Below, piece by piece: positions 1-7,267 of a stretch of 64,000 bases of DNA; position 1 is the stretch's first letter, and the number at the start of each line of letters is the position of its first letter. Source of the stretch: Azoarcus sp031555955 (GTDB lineage: Bacteria > Pseudomonadota > Gammaproteobacteria > Burkholderiales > Rhodocyclaceae). The notes under the pieces were generated by a model. That model was not told the origin of the DNA and ran no database searches. It saw only the letters and a list, made by a program, of their open reading frames with translations. The translations under genes and the position numbers were made by a program. The DNA lies in contig JAVBTY010000042.1 in assembly GCA_031555955.1 (NCBI GenBank), forward strand, positions 1 through 64,000. The letters run 5' to 3'.

Positions 1-960
1 TGGGGCTACCGCTACCGTGCGCGCATCGGCGTCCGCCTGGTACCGAAGAAAGGCGGCGTGCTCGTCGGCTTTCACGAACGCCGCTCCAGCTACATCGCCG
101 ATATGCAGTCGTGCGAAATCCTGCCGCCGCACATCTCCGCCCTGCTGCTGCCGCTGCGCCAGCTTATTGCTGGCCTGTCGATACCCGACCGCCTGCCGCA
201 GATCGAGATCGCTGTCAGCGACACCGCCACCGTCCTCGTCTTCCGCAACCTGCAGCCGCTCACCGCGGCCGACGAAACCCGGCTCGCCGCCTTCGCCGAC
301 GAACACGACGTGCAAGCGTGGCTGCAGTCCGGCGGCCCGGACACCGTCGCCCCGCTGCACCCCAAGGACGGCCCCGGCCTCGCCTATACCCTGCCCGAAT
401 TCGATGTACGGATGGATTTCCGCCCCACCGACTTCACCCAGGTCAACGTCCACATCAACCGCCTGCTCATCCGCCGCGCCATCCAGTTGCTCGACCCCCA
501 ACCGGGCGAACGCATCGCCGACCTGTTCTGCGGACTCGGCAACTTCACGCTGCCCATCGCCCGCCGGGGCGCCACCGTGATCGGCGTCGAAGGCAGCGAA
601 ACCCTCGTCGCACGCGCGCTCGACAACGCACGCCGCAACGGCCTGGAAAAACAGTGCGAATTCCACGCCGCGAACCTCTTCGAAGCCACCGAAGACAGCC
701 TCGCCGCGCTCGGCCCGCTGGACAAGCTCCTCATCGACCCGCCGCGCGAAGGCGCCATCGCCGTGGTCAAAGCCCTGGGCGAGCAGCAAAAGCCCGCGCG
801 CATCGTCTACGTATCCTGCAACCCCGCCACCCTCGCCCGGGATGCAGCCGTGCTGATACACGAAAAAGGCTACACGCTGCGCGGCGCGGGCATCGCCAAC
901 ATGTTCCCGCAAACCTCGCATGTCGAATCCATCGCGCTGTTCGAACAGCTTGACGGATGA
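1..960 (+). CDS. rlmD: 23S rRNA (uracil-C5)-methyltransferase RlmD, 5' end outside window
   Basis: RlmD/RumA-type enzymes transfer a methyl group from SAM to C5 of a uracil in 23S rRNA. The frame is open from base 1 with no start, so the N-terminal part (TRAM/Fe-S region) lies left of the window. Visible signatures are the SAM-binding motif DLFCGLGNF near 510-550, DPPREG near 735-750 and the catalytic-cysteine motif YVSCNP near 810-830, followed by the usual C-terminal MFPQTSHVES. It is a host gene, 86 bp upstream of the split tRNA-Ser gene, and gives the left chromosomal anchor of the island. RlmD is favoured over TrmA by the SCNP context and length. The call is firm at family level. Confidence 0.9.
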   Translation, partial: WGYRYRARIGVRLVPKKGGVLVGFHERRSSYIADMQSCEILPPHISALLLPLRQLIAGLSIPDRLPQIEIAVSDTATVLVFRNLQPLTAADETRLAAFADEHDVQAWLQSGGPDTVAPLHPKDGPGLAYTLPEFDVRMDFRPTDFTQVNVHINRLLIRRAIQLLDPQPGERIADLFCGLGNFTLPIARRGATVIGVEGSETLVARALDNARRNGLEKQCEFHAANLFEATEDSLAALGPLDKLLIDPPREGAIAVVKALGEQQKPARIVYVSCNPATLARDAAVLIHEKGYTLRGAGIANMFPQTSHVESIALFEQLDG

Positions 961-971
961 ACCGCCCGTAA

Positions 972-1008
972 ACGGGCTGAAACCATGACGGGTGCTATAC
1001 TCGCGGCC
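972..1008 (+). promoter_or_regulatory. Putative host tRNA-Ser promoter
   Basis: A TATACT hexamer at 996-1001 is followed by a GC-rich discriminator (CGCGGCC), typical of stable-RNA promoters, about 45 bp before the first base of the tRNA-Ser 5' half. No good -35 hexamer is visible. With the tRNA now split, this promoter would read through the left attachment site towards the intact tRNA-Ser at 1192. Confidence 0.45.
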
Positions 1009-1046
1009 TTTCCAGGCGGCAGCGGGTTCCTGTCGCGCCGCGAAAT

Positions 1047-1085
1047 GGTGGGTTGGCAGAGCGGTTGAATGCACTAGTCTTGAAA
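1047..1085 (+). pseudogene. Host tRNA-Ser(UGA) 5' half, truncated at the prophage left attachment site (attL)
   Basis: The sequence begins GGTGGGTTGGCAGAGCGG, the acceptor 5' strand and D-arm of a bacterial tRNA-Ser, and stops after the anticodon loop CTTGAAA (1079-1085, anticodon TGA). The matching 3' part (anticodon stem ACTAG, variable arm, T-arm and ACCCACC acceptor strand) is found at 48490 and again at 56649, not here. The bases that follow (GCCTGTGC...) do not continue a tRNA. CTAGT before the loop pairs perfectly with ACTAG in either distant half. This is attL, with the 7-nt anticodon loop as the visible crossover core. Confidence 0.88.
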
Positions 1086-1136
1086 GCCTGTGCATTGCTT
1101 TACAACTTGTTGATTTTTAACTTTTTTATTCAGCAG

Positions 1137-1170
1137 TCTCCGCAACTTGCGGAAATCATCTCCGCAACTT
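1137..1170. repeat. Putative integrase arm-type sites inside attL
   Basis: A 12-bp direct repeat, TCTCCGCAACTT, occurs at 1137-1148 and 1159-1170, 22 bp apart. The first copy extends into the palindrome TCCGCAAcTTGCGGA. Related pieces (TTGCGGAAAT near 48430 and TCTCCGCA at 48367-48374) lie inside the other prophage end. Repeats of this kind flanking a core are typical of tyrosine-integrase arm sites. Confidence 0.5.
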
Positions 1171-1191
1171 AGTGTTGAGTCAGAAGATTTT

Positions 1192-1279
1192 GGAGACGTG
1201 GCAGAGTGGTCGATTGCATCGGTCTTGAAAACCGACAACGGGCAACCGTTCGTGAGTTCGAATCTCACCGTCTCCGCCA
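1192..1279 (+). tRNA. tRNA-Ser(UGA), complete, carried inside the prophage
   Basis: An 88-nt tRNA with an encoded 3' CCA. The acceptor stem GGAGACG pairs with CGTCTCC, the anticodon stem CGGT/ACCG encloses loop CTTGAAA (anticodon TGA), there is a long variable arm, and the T-arm contains GTTCGAATC. Outside the anticodon loop and the conserved tRNA-Ser positions it differs from the split host tRNA-Ser (acceptor GGTGGGT), so it is not a rearranged copy. It lies 106 bp inside attL and has no obvious promoter of its own. It should decode UCA and probably other UCN codons, and may replace the host tRNA destroyed by integration. Confidence 0.95.
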
Positions 1280-1288
1280 CCAAAAAGA

Positions 1289-1316
1289 AATGGCCCCGTA
1301 GTTGGGGCCATTCTTA
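1289..1316. terminator. Bidirectional rho-independent terminator between tRNA-Ser and int
   Basis: A perfect 9-bp stem (AATGGCCCC / GGGGCCATT) with a 6-nt loop is followed by CTTATT on the plus strand and by TTTCTTTTT on the minus strand. It would end the tRNA transcript from the left and the early operon ending in int from the right. Confidence 0.8.
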
Positions 1317-1332
1317 TTCCGCCTGCAATTCC

Positions 1333-2436
1333 CTATTTCGTTGGCCGCACCGTTTCGCCAACACGCTGATACACGGTTTTCGTAATCTGTTTATCCGTGT
1401 GCCCGAGCAGCTTGCTGGCATGCGCCAGATCGGTTTCACTGGCGGCTTTGGGTCGAATGTCACGGAACTGGAAAGAACGGATTCTATCGGCAAACTCCGT
1501 GTTCCCGGCTTTCTCAGCCGCCTTAGCTGCGGCGGCCCGCGCATCGTCAAAGCGGGTTCGCAACGTCCCGCGATTCAACGCAGCGCCGGCAGATGTCGCC
1601 ACCATAAACAAGCTGGCGACCTTCCTTTCCCTCCCCCTGATTCGATCAACCAACAGCCCGAGCTTTGTGCGTCCGATTTCAGGATCGTCAAGCAGGATGC
1701 GCAGTTTCTTCCCGGAACTCTTTTGTGTCTTGTTTGGCCTCACTCCCAGGGCCCCATCGCGGATGTCGGAAAAACGCATCTTGAGCACATCGCTGGGTCT
1801 CTGGCCGGTGAGATAATTCAGGTCCATAGCGTCCTGTAATTCGGCACTTGCGGCTGCATACACAGCAGCCCAAACAGCATCATCGGCGTAATAATCACGC
1901 GGCGTTTCCTTGTTCTTGCGCACACCCTTGACCGGGTTTTCCTTTGCCGTGTAGCCCCACTCTCGCGCGAGGTTAAACACATGCGAGAGCAGCGTGATTT
2001 CCCGGTTGGCCCGCACCGTAGCTGGTTTCCCCTCTTCTCCCTTGACTTTCGATTTTCGATTGTCACGATACTGCGCAATATGCTGTGGGGTGATTGCATC
2101 GATGGGGGCGCTATCAAACACTATGCGCAGGCGCTTGAAACACTGCAGATTGTCCATTTGGGTAGCCCGCGCTTTTGTCGGAATGATTTCGCGCTCATAT
2201 CGGTCGAAAATGACCTTCATCAGCCCGGTCTCGACCAGTGCGGGCTTGCACTCCAGCTCTGCCCACTTGCGTTTGGCATCGTTGAGATCAGTACCCAGCG
2301 GGATCTCCACTCGGCGGCCTGACTCGTCCCGGCCGTTGTAGTAATACGCCTCCCACACCTTGCCGCTGACAAGGCGCTTTGTCCGACGCAGCATACGCGG
2401 CGGTAAATCACGGGCTGTGGATTTTGGGCGCATCAT
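1333..2436 (-). CDS. int: Prophage tyrosine integrase
   Basis: A 367-residue site-specific recombinase that would integrate and excise the prophage at the tRNA-Ser anticodon loop. The catalytic residues read as R213 (TGQRPSD), R328 (FRDIRPKAAS), H345 (LLGHT) and nucleophile Y356 (KTVYQR). The first position of the usual HxxR box is R325 rather than His, a variant I believe occurs among proteobacterial phage integrases. The N-terminal part carries arm-binding and core-binding SAM-like segments. It is the last gene of the leftward early operon and sits next to attL, the standard int position. Confidence 0.93.
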   Translation of the reverse strand: MMRPKSTARDLPPRMLRRTKRLVSGKVWEAYYYNGRDESGRRVEIPLGTDLNDAKRKWAELECKPALVETGLMKVIFDRYEREIIPTKARATQMDNLQCFKRLRIVFDSAPIDAITPQHIAQYRDNRKSKVKGEEGKPATVRANREITLLSHVFNLAREWGYTAKENPVKGVRKNKETPRDYYADDAVWAAVYAAASAELQDAMDLNYLTGQRPSDVLKMRFSDIRDGALGVRPNKTQKSSGKKLRILLDDPEIGRTKLGLLVDRIRGRERKVASLFMVATSAGAALNRGTLRTRFDDARAAAAKAAEKAGNTEFADRIRSFQFRDIRPKAASETDLAHASKLLGHTDKQITKTVYQRVGETVRPTK

Positions 2437-2459
2437 GAAAGGCTACTCCAATCAGCGGA

Positions 2460-2711
2460 TCAACGGATTGCAGAAAAATCAGGTGCCCATCCGCTTGTGG
2501 TGGCCAGCGCGGCAGGGGTAATGCCGGCCATCCTCAGACGGGCATAGAGTCTGCCAACAATCGGCTCCCCGGCCTTGTTTTTGTGGAACGTCCAGCCGTT
2601 GCAGGCCAGCCACTCGACCTGATCGCCCTTGCGGGCGCAGCCGGTGATCTGAGTCAGTTCGTCGGGGGCCAGCGTTTCGCTGTCGATGGCCATTTCAAAA
2701 ATGGCGCTCAT
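2460..2711 (-). CDS. DUF4224-like small phage protein
   Basis: An 83-residue protein whose middle (LAPDELTQITGCARKGDQVEWL...GWTFHKNKAGEPIV) matches the DUF4224 pattern found next to phage integrases. The family is often found where an excisionase would sit, so a recombination-directionality role is possible but unproven. Its ATG overlaps the stop of the upstream C5 methyltransferase (ATGA), which suggests translational coupling. Confidence 0.75.
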   Translation of the reverse strand: MSAIFEMAIDSETLAPDELTQITGCARKGDQVEWLACNGWTFHKNKAGEPIVGRLYARLRMAGITPAALATTSGWAPDFSAIR

Positions 2712-4128
2712 TTGGTCGCCTCATTGCTTTTTTCAACGCAGCATATGCAATGCAGTCCTCGGCCTCTGTCAGGCAGCACCCAGTGATCGATACCCGCGCG
2801 CCGAAGCAGGACAACAGCCGCGACCGCAGCGCACAGCGCCACGACGCCATTGCCAACGCATTTGAGGCGTGCGGCGCGGCAGTCGAAGTCCAGTGCAGCG
2901 GCCACCCCATCAGCCACCCCGCGAAATAGGGGTTGAGCCGCCGCGTAAGCAGCTTGGGCATCCTGCTGCTCGTTGATACTGAGTGCGGGGCCGAGCCATG
3001 GGGCTTGTCTGATGATGTCAGCCCATCGCGGATCGGCTGGGCCAGGGGCGAATAGGCCACAAAGTTCGCCAGTTGATCCATGTGCTTCCTGCCCGCGCCG
3101 GTCACGAGCGCATGTGCTTCGGAGTTTGTCCCCTTGCCGTCCCGTGCTGCGGGTGTTGGCCATGATGCTGCCTGACCCGCCAGCACCATCCCATGCCCGT
3201 GTCCGTGTGACGGGGCCACCCTTGTCGTCCGGTTGCTGTTCTCGCTGGCTGTCGGGGTCGCCCATTGGCACACCTGCCCAGGCAGGATTGGATCGCCACG
3301 ACCGCCACGCTGGTTTGGGCCGCCCTTCTCGCCATCCGTAGCCCTTGGCGTCGCCCAGTGCCGCGTCTGGGATTCGAGGCCCACTGTCCGCTTGTCGCCG
3401 GTTTCCGTCATGCCCTTGCTGGCTACAAGGTCCGCAGACACCGATCTGCCCCCGTTCGGGACGCAGGGCGTTAGCCATTGAGTCGCCTGCTCTCGGATAT
3501 TCGGCCCCATCTTGCCGTTGCTGTAGCTGCTGGTGTTGCACCCCCGGGTTTCGCCATGCGACACAAAACCACCGCTCGCGTCCATGACTGGCGCCCACGT
3601 CGGATGCTGATAGAGTGAGCCATTCCGCATGCCACCCGCGGTCGGCCAGTTCCCCCAGGACTCGGGCGACCGCGCGTTCGTCGAGCTCGCCTTCTTCCGG
3701 GTCCATAACGGAGGCGGCGGCAGAAGCGATGCCTGCGACGTTCTCCAGAAACACGAGCCACGCACCGCTATCGTCGGCAATACGGACGATCTCGAAAAAC
3801 AGCCCGGACCGAGAGCCGTCGAGCCCGGCTCTCCGACCAGCAATCGACAAGTCCTGGCAGGGAAATCCGGCAACGATGCAATCCACTTTCCCGCGCCAGC
3901 GTCGAGCGTCGAAGGTGGTAATGTCGGACCAGACAGGCGCTGCATCCAGGGAGCCTTCTTCCATGCGCGCAACCAGGACTGCGGCTGCGTGAGCTTCCCG
4001 CTCAACGTGGCAGACGGCGCGATACGGGACGCCCAGATAGTCGAGCCCGGCTCGCAGTCCCTCGCCGAGCATGCCGACGCCGGAGAATAGTTCGATGCCG
4101 TGGAGGGTGGCAGGTAGAGCCATGTCAT
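2695..4128 (-). other. Second long open frame overlapping the C5 methyltransferase
   Basis: A 477-codon frame runs across the whole methyltransferase gene on the same strand. Its first third looks like an out-of-frame shadow, but from about residue 155 it reads like a protein with recurring W-[PLA]-T-P motifs (GNWPTAG, QWLTPCVPNGGRS, HWATPRATDG, QWATPTASEN, SWPTPAARDG) and LNPYFAGWLMGWPLHW near the end. I recall such motifs in the C-terminal halves of many phage methyltransferases. Its ATG at 4128 has the better-spaced Shine-Dalgarno (GGAGGT, 7 nt). It could reflect a frameshift, dual coding, or a fossil of a family frame switch; sequence alone does not decide. Confidence 0.4.
2708..4123 (-). 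CDS. DNA (cytosine-5) methyltransferase
   Basis: A 471-residue Dcm-type enzyme. Motif I is ELFSGVGM (residues 11-18), motif IV is GFPCQ with catalytic Cys89, motif VI is ENV (127-129), motif VIII ends RERWF (182-186), and motif X is RLKCVGNGVV from about residue 419. It probably protects phage DNA from host restriction. The start at 4123 gives the family N-terminus; a strong GGAGGT lies 12 nt upstream, which is long, and GTG at 4132 is an alternative. The region between motifs VIII and X, where the target-recognition domain should lie, also has a long open second frame (see 2695-4128). Its stop overlaps the next ATG. Confidence 0.85.
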   Translation of the reverse strand: MALPATLHGIELFSGVGMLGEGLRAGLDYLGVPYRAVCHVEREAHAAAVLVARMEEGSLDAAPVWSDITTFDARRWRGKVDCIVAGFPCQDLSIAGRRAGLDGSRSGLFFEIVRIADDSGAWLVFLENVAGIASAAASVMDPEEGELDERAVARVLGELADRGWHAEWLTLSASDVGASHGRERWFCVAWRNPGVQHQQLQQRQDGAEYPRAGDSMANALRPERGQIGVCGPCSQQGHDGNRRQADSGPRIPDAALGDAKGYGWREGRPKPAWRSWRSNPAWAGVPMGDPDSQREQQPDDKGGPVTRTRAWDGAGGSGSIMANTRSTGRQGDKLRSTCARDRRGQEAHGSTGELCGLFAPGPADPRWADIIRQAPWLGPALSINEQQDAQAAYAAAQPLFRGVADGVAAALDFDCRAARLKCVGNGVVALCAAVAAVVLLRRAGIDHWVLPDRGRGLHCICCVEKSNEATK

Positions 4129-4722
4129 TCACGCCACCTCCCGCGCGGTCACAATATCCATTCCGACGCGGTGCGCAACGTGCATTTCGAGGTGTGCGCC
4201 TGCTGACTTTTGCCAGCCGTCCATCAGCGCCAGCGTGTCGCAGGTGAGCAGCGCCGCCAGATCGCGGCGCATGCACTCGTGCCAGCCAGTAGCAGGATCA
4301 GGGTTCAGGTCTGCGGGATTCACCACCTCGAAGCCGAGCGTCTGCAGGCGGGCGGACTCGGCATTGAAGGCCGGGAAGTTCAGATCCGGCAGGCCCGACA
4401 TGGGGCCACTGAGATAGATGCGGGTTGTTCTGCCCCCCCGGCTGTGCCGATGGCTTGCCTCCTTCATATTCCTGGCGGCTTGATGCTCAAGGACTTCAGT
4501 CGGCATTCCCGCGCAGGCATTTACGCAAGCAACTATGCGTCGGGCGTTCGCCTCTGCCGTTGCCTGCGAAATCCCTCCGTCATGCACCGGATGTTTGTTG
4601 CGCTGGGTCACTGTCGCAATGCTTGCGTAGCAGCCTTTTCCAACTGCGGGCGAGTCGATAATCGCCCCGTTGTACTCATTGCCGTCGTCGCGGACGATCC
4701 ACGGCTCTTCGGTATGACTCAT
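4129..4722 (-). CDS. DUF4406-type protein with phage N-terminal domain
   Basis: A 197-residue protein. The C-terminal 95 residues (RIYLSGPMSGLPDLNFPAFN...GWHECMRRDLAALLTCDTLALMDGW...) match DUF4406, a fold related to nucleoside 2-deoxyribosyltransferases. The N-terminal part (HTEEPWIVRDDG...TAEANARRIVACVNAC) is a module common in phage early regions. A role in nucleotide metabolism is possible; no activity can be asserted. Its stop at 4129 directly abuts the two candidate methyltransferase starts and its ATG overlaps the upstream gene by 4 nt. Confidence 0.75.
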   Translation of the reverse strand: MSHTEEPWIVRDDGNEYNGAIIDSPAVGKGCYASIATVTQRNKHPVHDGGISQATAEANARRIVACVNACAGMPTEVLEHQAARNMKEASHRHSRGGRTTRIYLSGPMSGLPDLNFPAFNAESARLQTLGFEVVNPADLNPDPATGWHECMRRDLAALLTCDTLALMDGWQKSAGAHLEMHVAHRVGMDIVTAREVA

Positions 4723-6554
4723 GCTGCCTCCTTGAGTTGGGCCACGACACCGTTTTCAAGCCAGTGGGCGGCGATGGTTTGGGGCAGGGTTACGGGGAGC
4801 GCTTTCAGGGTGCCGAAGATCAGGGCGGTCTCGATGTCGCCGTCCTCTGCCATGCCATCGAGCCAGTAGAGCAAGTCTTTGCGGCCCTGCAGGTCGAGCA
4901 CATCGAAGCGGTCCAGCACCAGCAGCTTGACGTCGGCGAAGAAGGACACCGCCTCGGCGATCATGGCGTCGGTGCGCCACTTCTCAGACTCGGAAAGCAG
5001 TGCGTAGGGGCGCGGTTTGTTCTCCGCTCCCTGATACGCAGCCCATACGGACATGTCAGGCTCGATATGCGGCTGCAACCATTCGGCATTGGCCGATGCC
5101 GTGTCCAGCCGGTCGTTGATCGGCCCAAGCGCCTCGGCAAGCATTTCGCCCGGAATGCCGTCAGGGGCGAGCGCGTCGGCGATGTCCGTCCAGGCCAGCA
5201 CGTCCGCATGCAGGGCGGCGGCCTGCTCGATGGCGACCTGCCGGCGGGCGGCCTGCTCGGCCACGGCGCGGTACTTGTCCGCGTCGTGGCGCCAATCGTC
5301 CCGCTTTACCGTCAGCTCAGTGACCTTGGCCTGCAAGGGTTCCAGGTCGATGGCCTCGGCGGTCTGTTCGTCCATGTCCTTGAGCTTTGCGGCGGCCTGC
5401 CCGGCGGCGGCGAGGTCGCGTTTGTCGTTGGCGACGGCACTCTGCACCAAGGCCAGGGCCTTCTCGTACTCGGGCAGCTTGGCTACGGCTTCCGAATCCG
5501 GAGCATCGCCTTTTTTGTGCGGCCAGCCGTGGAGCTGGCGGTATTCGGCGAGGTGGGCGCGTGCCCTGGTGAGCAGCGCTTCGGTTTCCGGCGAAAGCTG
5601 GCTATTGGCTTCCGCCTCCGCAACGAATTCGGCGGTCACACTCGCCAGCCCACGCAGCAGGAACTCGCCCGGAGCCTTGGGATTGACCGGCGCGACGCCG
5701 GCCTTTTCCCGGGTTTCATCGACCTTGGCCTGCCATTCCGCGATATCGGCTTCGTCGCGCGCCAGCTTGGCCTTGATGCGATCCATCCGCCCGGCCTTCT
5801 CGGTCAACTCGCCGCGCTGGTCGGCCATCTGCTGGCGGGCCTGCGCCTTGGCCTTGGCGGCCCCCAACGCCTGCTGCGCGGCGCTGAGTTCCTGCTCGAT
5901 CTCCTTCGCCCTGGTTACGGCGCTCTCGTGCAATGAGTCCGCCTTCTCGGCGTTGGCCGGCAGCGGGGCCGGCTGCCACCTCGGCGCTTTGTCCTTGCCC
6001 CATGTCTCGCCGCCGGTCGCGGTCTTCCAACTGGCTTTGGCGTCGCGGGCCTTGGCTGCCGCCTCCTTGTGGGCTGCATCGAATCCGGCGCGCAGGAAGG
6101 GGGCGATCTGCTCGACCTTCCTGGCGTCGAGGCCTTTGCCGAGCATGCGCTGTGTGACGTTGGCGCTGTCCATCTTCACGCCCATCAGACCGAACAGGAA
6201 GGTGCGGCGCTCCTTGTCGTCCATGCGGGCGAAGCGCTGGGCGTCCAGGACGAAGGGCAGCATCGGGTTCTTGCTGTGGATGCCCTTGCCGGACGGCAGC
6301 ACCACCGAGTACTCGGCGTCGGCGGTGGCCACCTCGACGAAGCCGGTCTCTTGGCCGTCGGTGACGAGGGCGCCGTAGTCCTTCTTCAGATCGACGCGGA
6401 CCGTTTCGCCGGTCAGCGCCATGCGGATGGCTTCCTGCAGGCTGGACTTGCCCGCGCCGTTCTTGCCCACGAACAGCGTTACAGGCTTGGTCAGTTGAAC
6501 TTCCACGGCGCGAGCACCGAGGAAGTTCTGAACGCTCAGGCTGGTGAGTTTCAT
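4719..6554 (-). CDS. SMC/RecF-like AAA ATPase
   Basis: A 611-residue ATPase with an N-terminal P-loop (FVGKNGAGKSSLQEA, residues 28-42), a long charged central region (about 190-430) with coiled-coil character, and a C-terminal Walker B-like segment (KLLVLDRFDVLD). This is the RecF/SbcC/SMC architecture often seen in phage recombination modules. It probably works with the RecT annealing protein and the PD-(D/E)XK nuclease of the same operon in DNA end processing. The start ATG overlaps the upstream stop (4 nt). Confidence 0.8.
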   Translation of the reverse strand: MKLTSLSVQNFLGARAVEVQLTKPVTLFVGKNGAGKSSLQEAIRMALTGETVRVDLKKDYGALVTDGQETGFVEVATADAEYSVVLPSGKGIHSKNPMLPFVLDAQRFARMDDKERRTFLFGLMGVKMDSANVTQRMLGKGLDARKVEQIAPFLRAGFDAAHKEAAAKARDAKASWKTATGGETWGKDKAPRWQPAPLPANAEKADSLHESAVTRAKEIEQELSAAQQALGAAKAKAQARQQMADQRGELTEKAGRMDRIKAKLARDEADIAEWQAKVDETREKAGVAPVNPKAPGEFLLRGLASVTAEFVAEAEANSQLSPETEALLTRARAHLAEYRQLHGWPHKKGDAPDSEAVAKLPEYEKALALVQSAVANDKRDLAAAGQAAAKLKDMDEQTAEAIDLEPLQAKVTELTVKRDDWRHDADKYRAVAEQAARRQVAIEQAAALHADVLAWTDIADALAPDGIPGEMLAEALGPINDRLDTASANAEWLQPHIEPDMSVWAAYQGAENKPRPYALLSESEKWRTDAMIAEAVSFFADVKLLVLDRFDVLDLQGRKDLLYWLDGMAEDGDIETALIFGTLKALPVTLPQTIAAHWLENGVVAQLKEAA

Positions 6555-7264
6555 GCCGCCTCTCCGTCCAGGTCGTCATCGTTGCCGCTCGCCTGCCTCC
6601 ACTCACTGTTGTTCTCTTGGTGCCAACCCTTCCAGCCCATCCCCCATGCAATGCACAACTTACCTTTCATGACTGGGCAATCGCTCTGCGGCTTGCCTTC
6701 TTCCGCAGCCTTGTAGCCATCCTCGTAGGACTTCACCATTTCTTCCTCGGTCGGAGTCGTGTCGCCGGGAGCGGGCAGGCCGAGGACTTCACCCTCGATC
6801 ACTTCGCCGTCACCGCCCATGCCGCCGCCGTCGTTGTCGTGGTACTCGTGGCCGAGGTCCATGGCGCGCTGGTCGGCCTCGCCCTGTACATCGTTCATGC
6901 CGCCGGTGTGGTCAGCGGCGTTGGCCACCACGACCAGGACCGACTTGCCGGCGACTTCATACAGTTCGTGCAGGTTTGCGGCGCCGGTACCGAACTTCAC
7001 CACGGCCTTGACGCCGTCCTTGATGGTGATCTGGTCGAGGTCGCCGGCAACCACCGTGCGGCCTTCGCTGGCGATCAGATGCACGGCCATCCTGACGTTG
7101 GTCTCTACGCGGTTGCGCAGCCTGTCGATGATGTCGTCCTGTTTCGTCTTCGGCAGCCTGGGCCATGTGTCGGGCAGCAGCTTGAGTTCTGCGACCAGTG
7201 CGGAGAGCAGGTCTTTGCCGATGGTGTCGGCGGTCATGGTGCGAAAATCTTTGGGATCGTTCAT
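6551..7264 (-). CDS. Phage early protein with C-terminal Rmf/CrpP-like domain
   Basis: A 237-residue protein. The N-terminal ~115 residues are a phage module I cannot assign (WPRLPKTKQDDIIDRLR...). An acidic glycine-rich linker (about 140-175) leads to YEDGYKAAEEGKPQSDCP...LCIAWGMGWKG (180-213), which matches the short helical pattern of ribosome modulation factor and CrpP-type proteins (GY.AG....CPY......W..GW). Rmf dimerises and inactivates ribosomes in Gammaproteobacteria; whether this domain binds ribosomes is unknown. It is translationally coupled to the SMC-like ATPase gene. Confidence 0.65.
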   Translation of the reverse strand: MNDPKDFRTMTADTIGKDLLSALVAELKLLPDTWPRLPKTKQDDIIDRLRNRVETNVRMAVHLIASEGRTVVAGDLDQITIKDGVKAVVKFGTGAANLHELYEVAGKSVLVVVANAADHTGGMNDVQGEADQRAMDLGHEYHDNDGGGMGGDGEVIEGEVLGLPAPGDTTPTEEEMVKSYEDGYKAAEEGKPQSDCPVMKGKLCIAWGMGWKGWHQENNSEWRQASGNDDDLDGEAA

Positions 7265-7267
7265 TTT

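Noticed and set aside
1074..1283. Small minus-strand frame over the tRNA-Ser region.
   Set aside because: It is antisense to the tRNA and integrase-site repeats, so not a gene.
4737..6378. Long plus-strand frames of about 400 codons.
   Set aside because: They are antisense to the SMC-like ATPase and show no domain.
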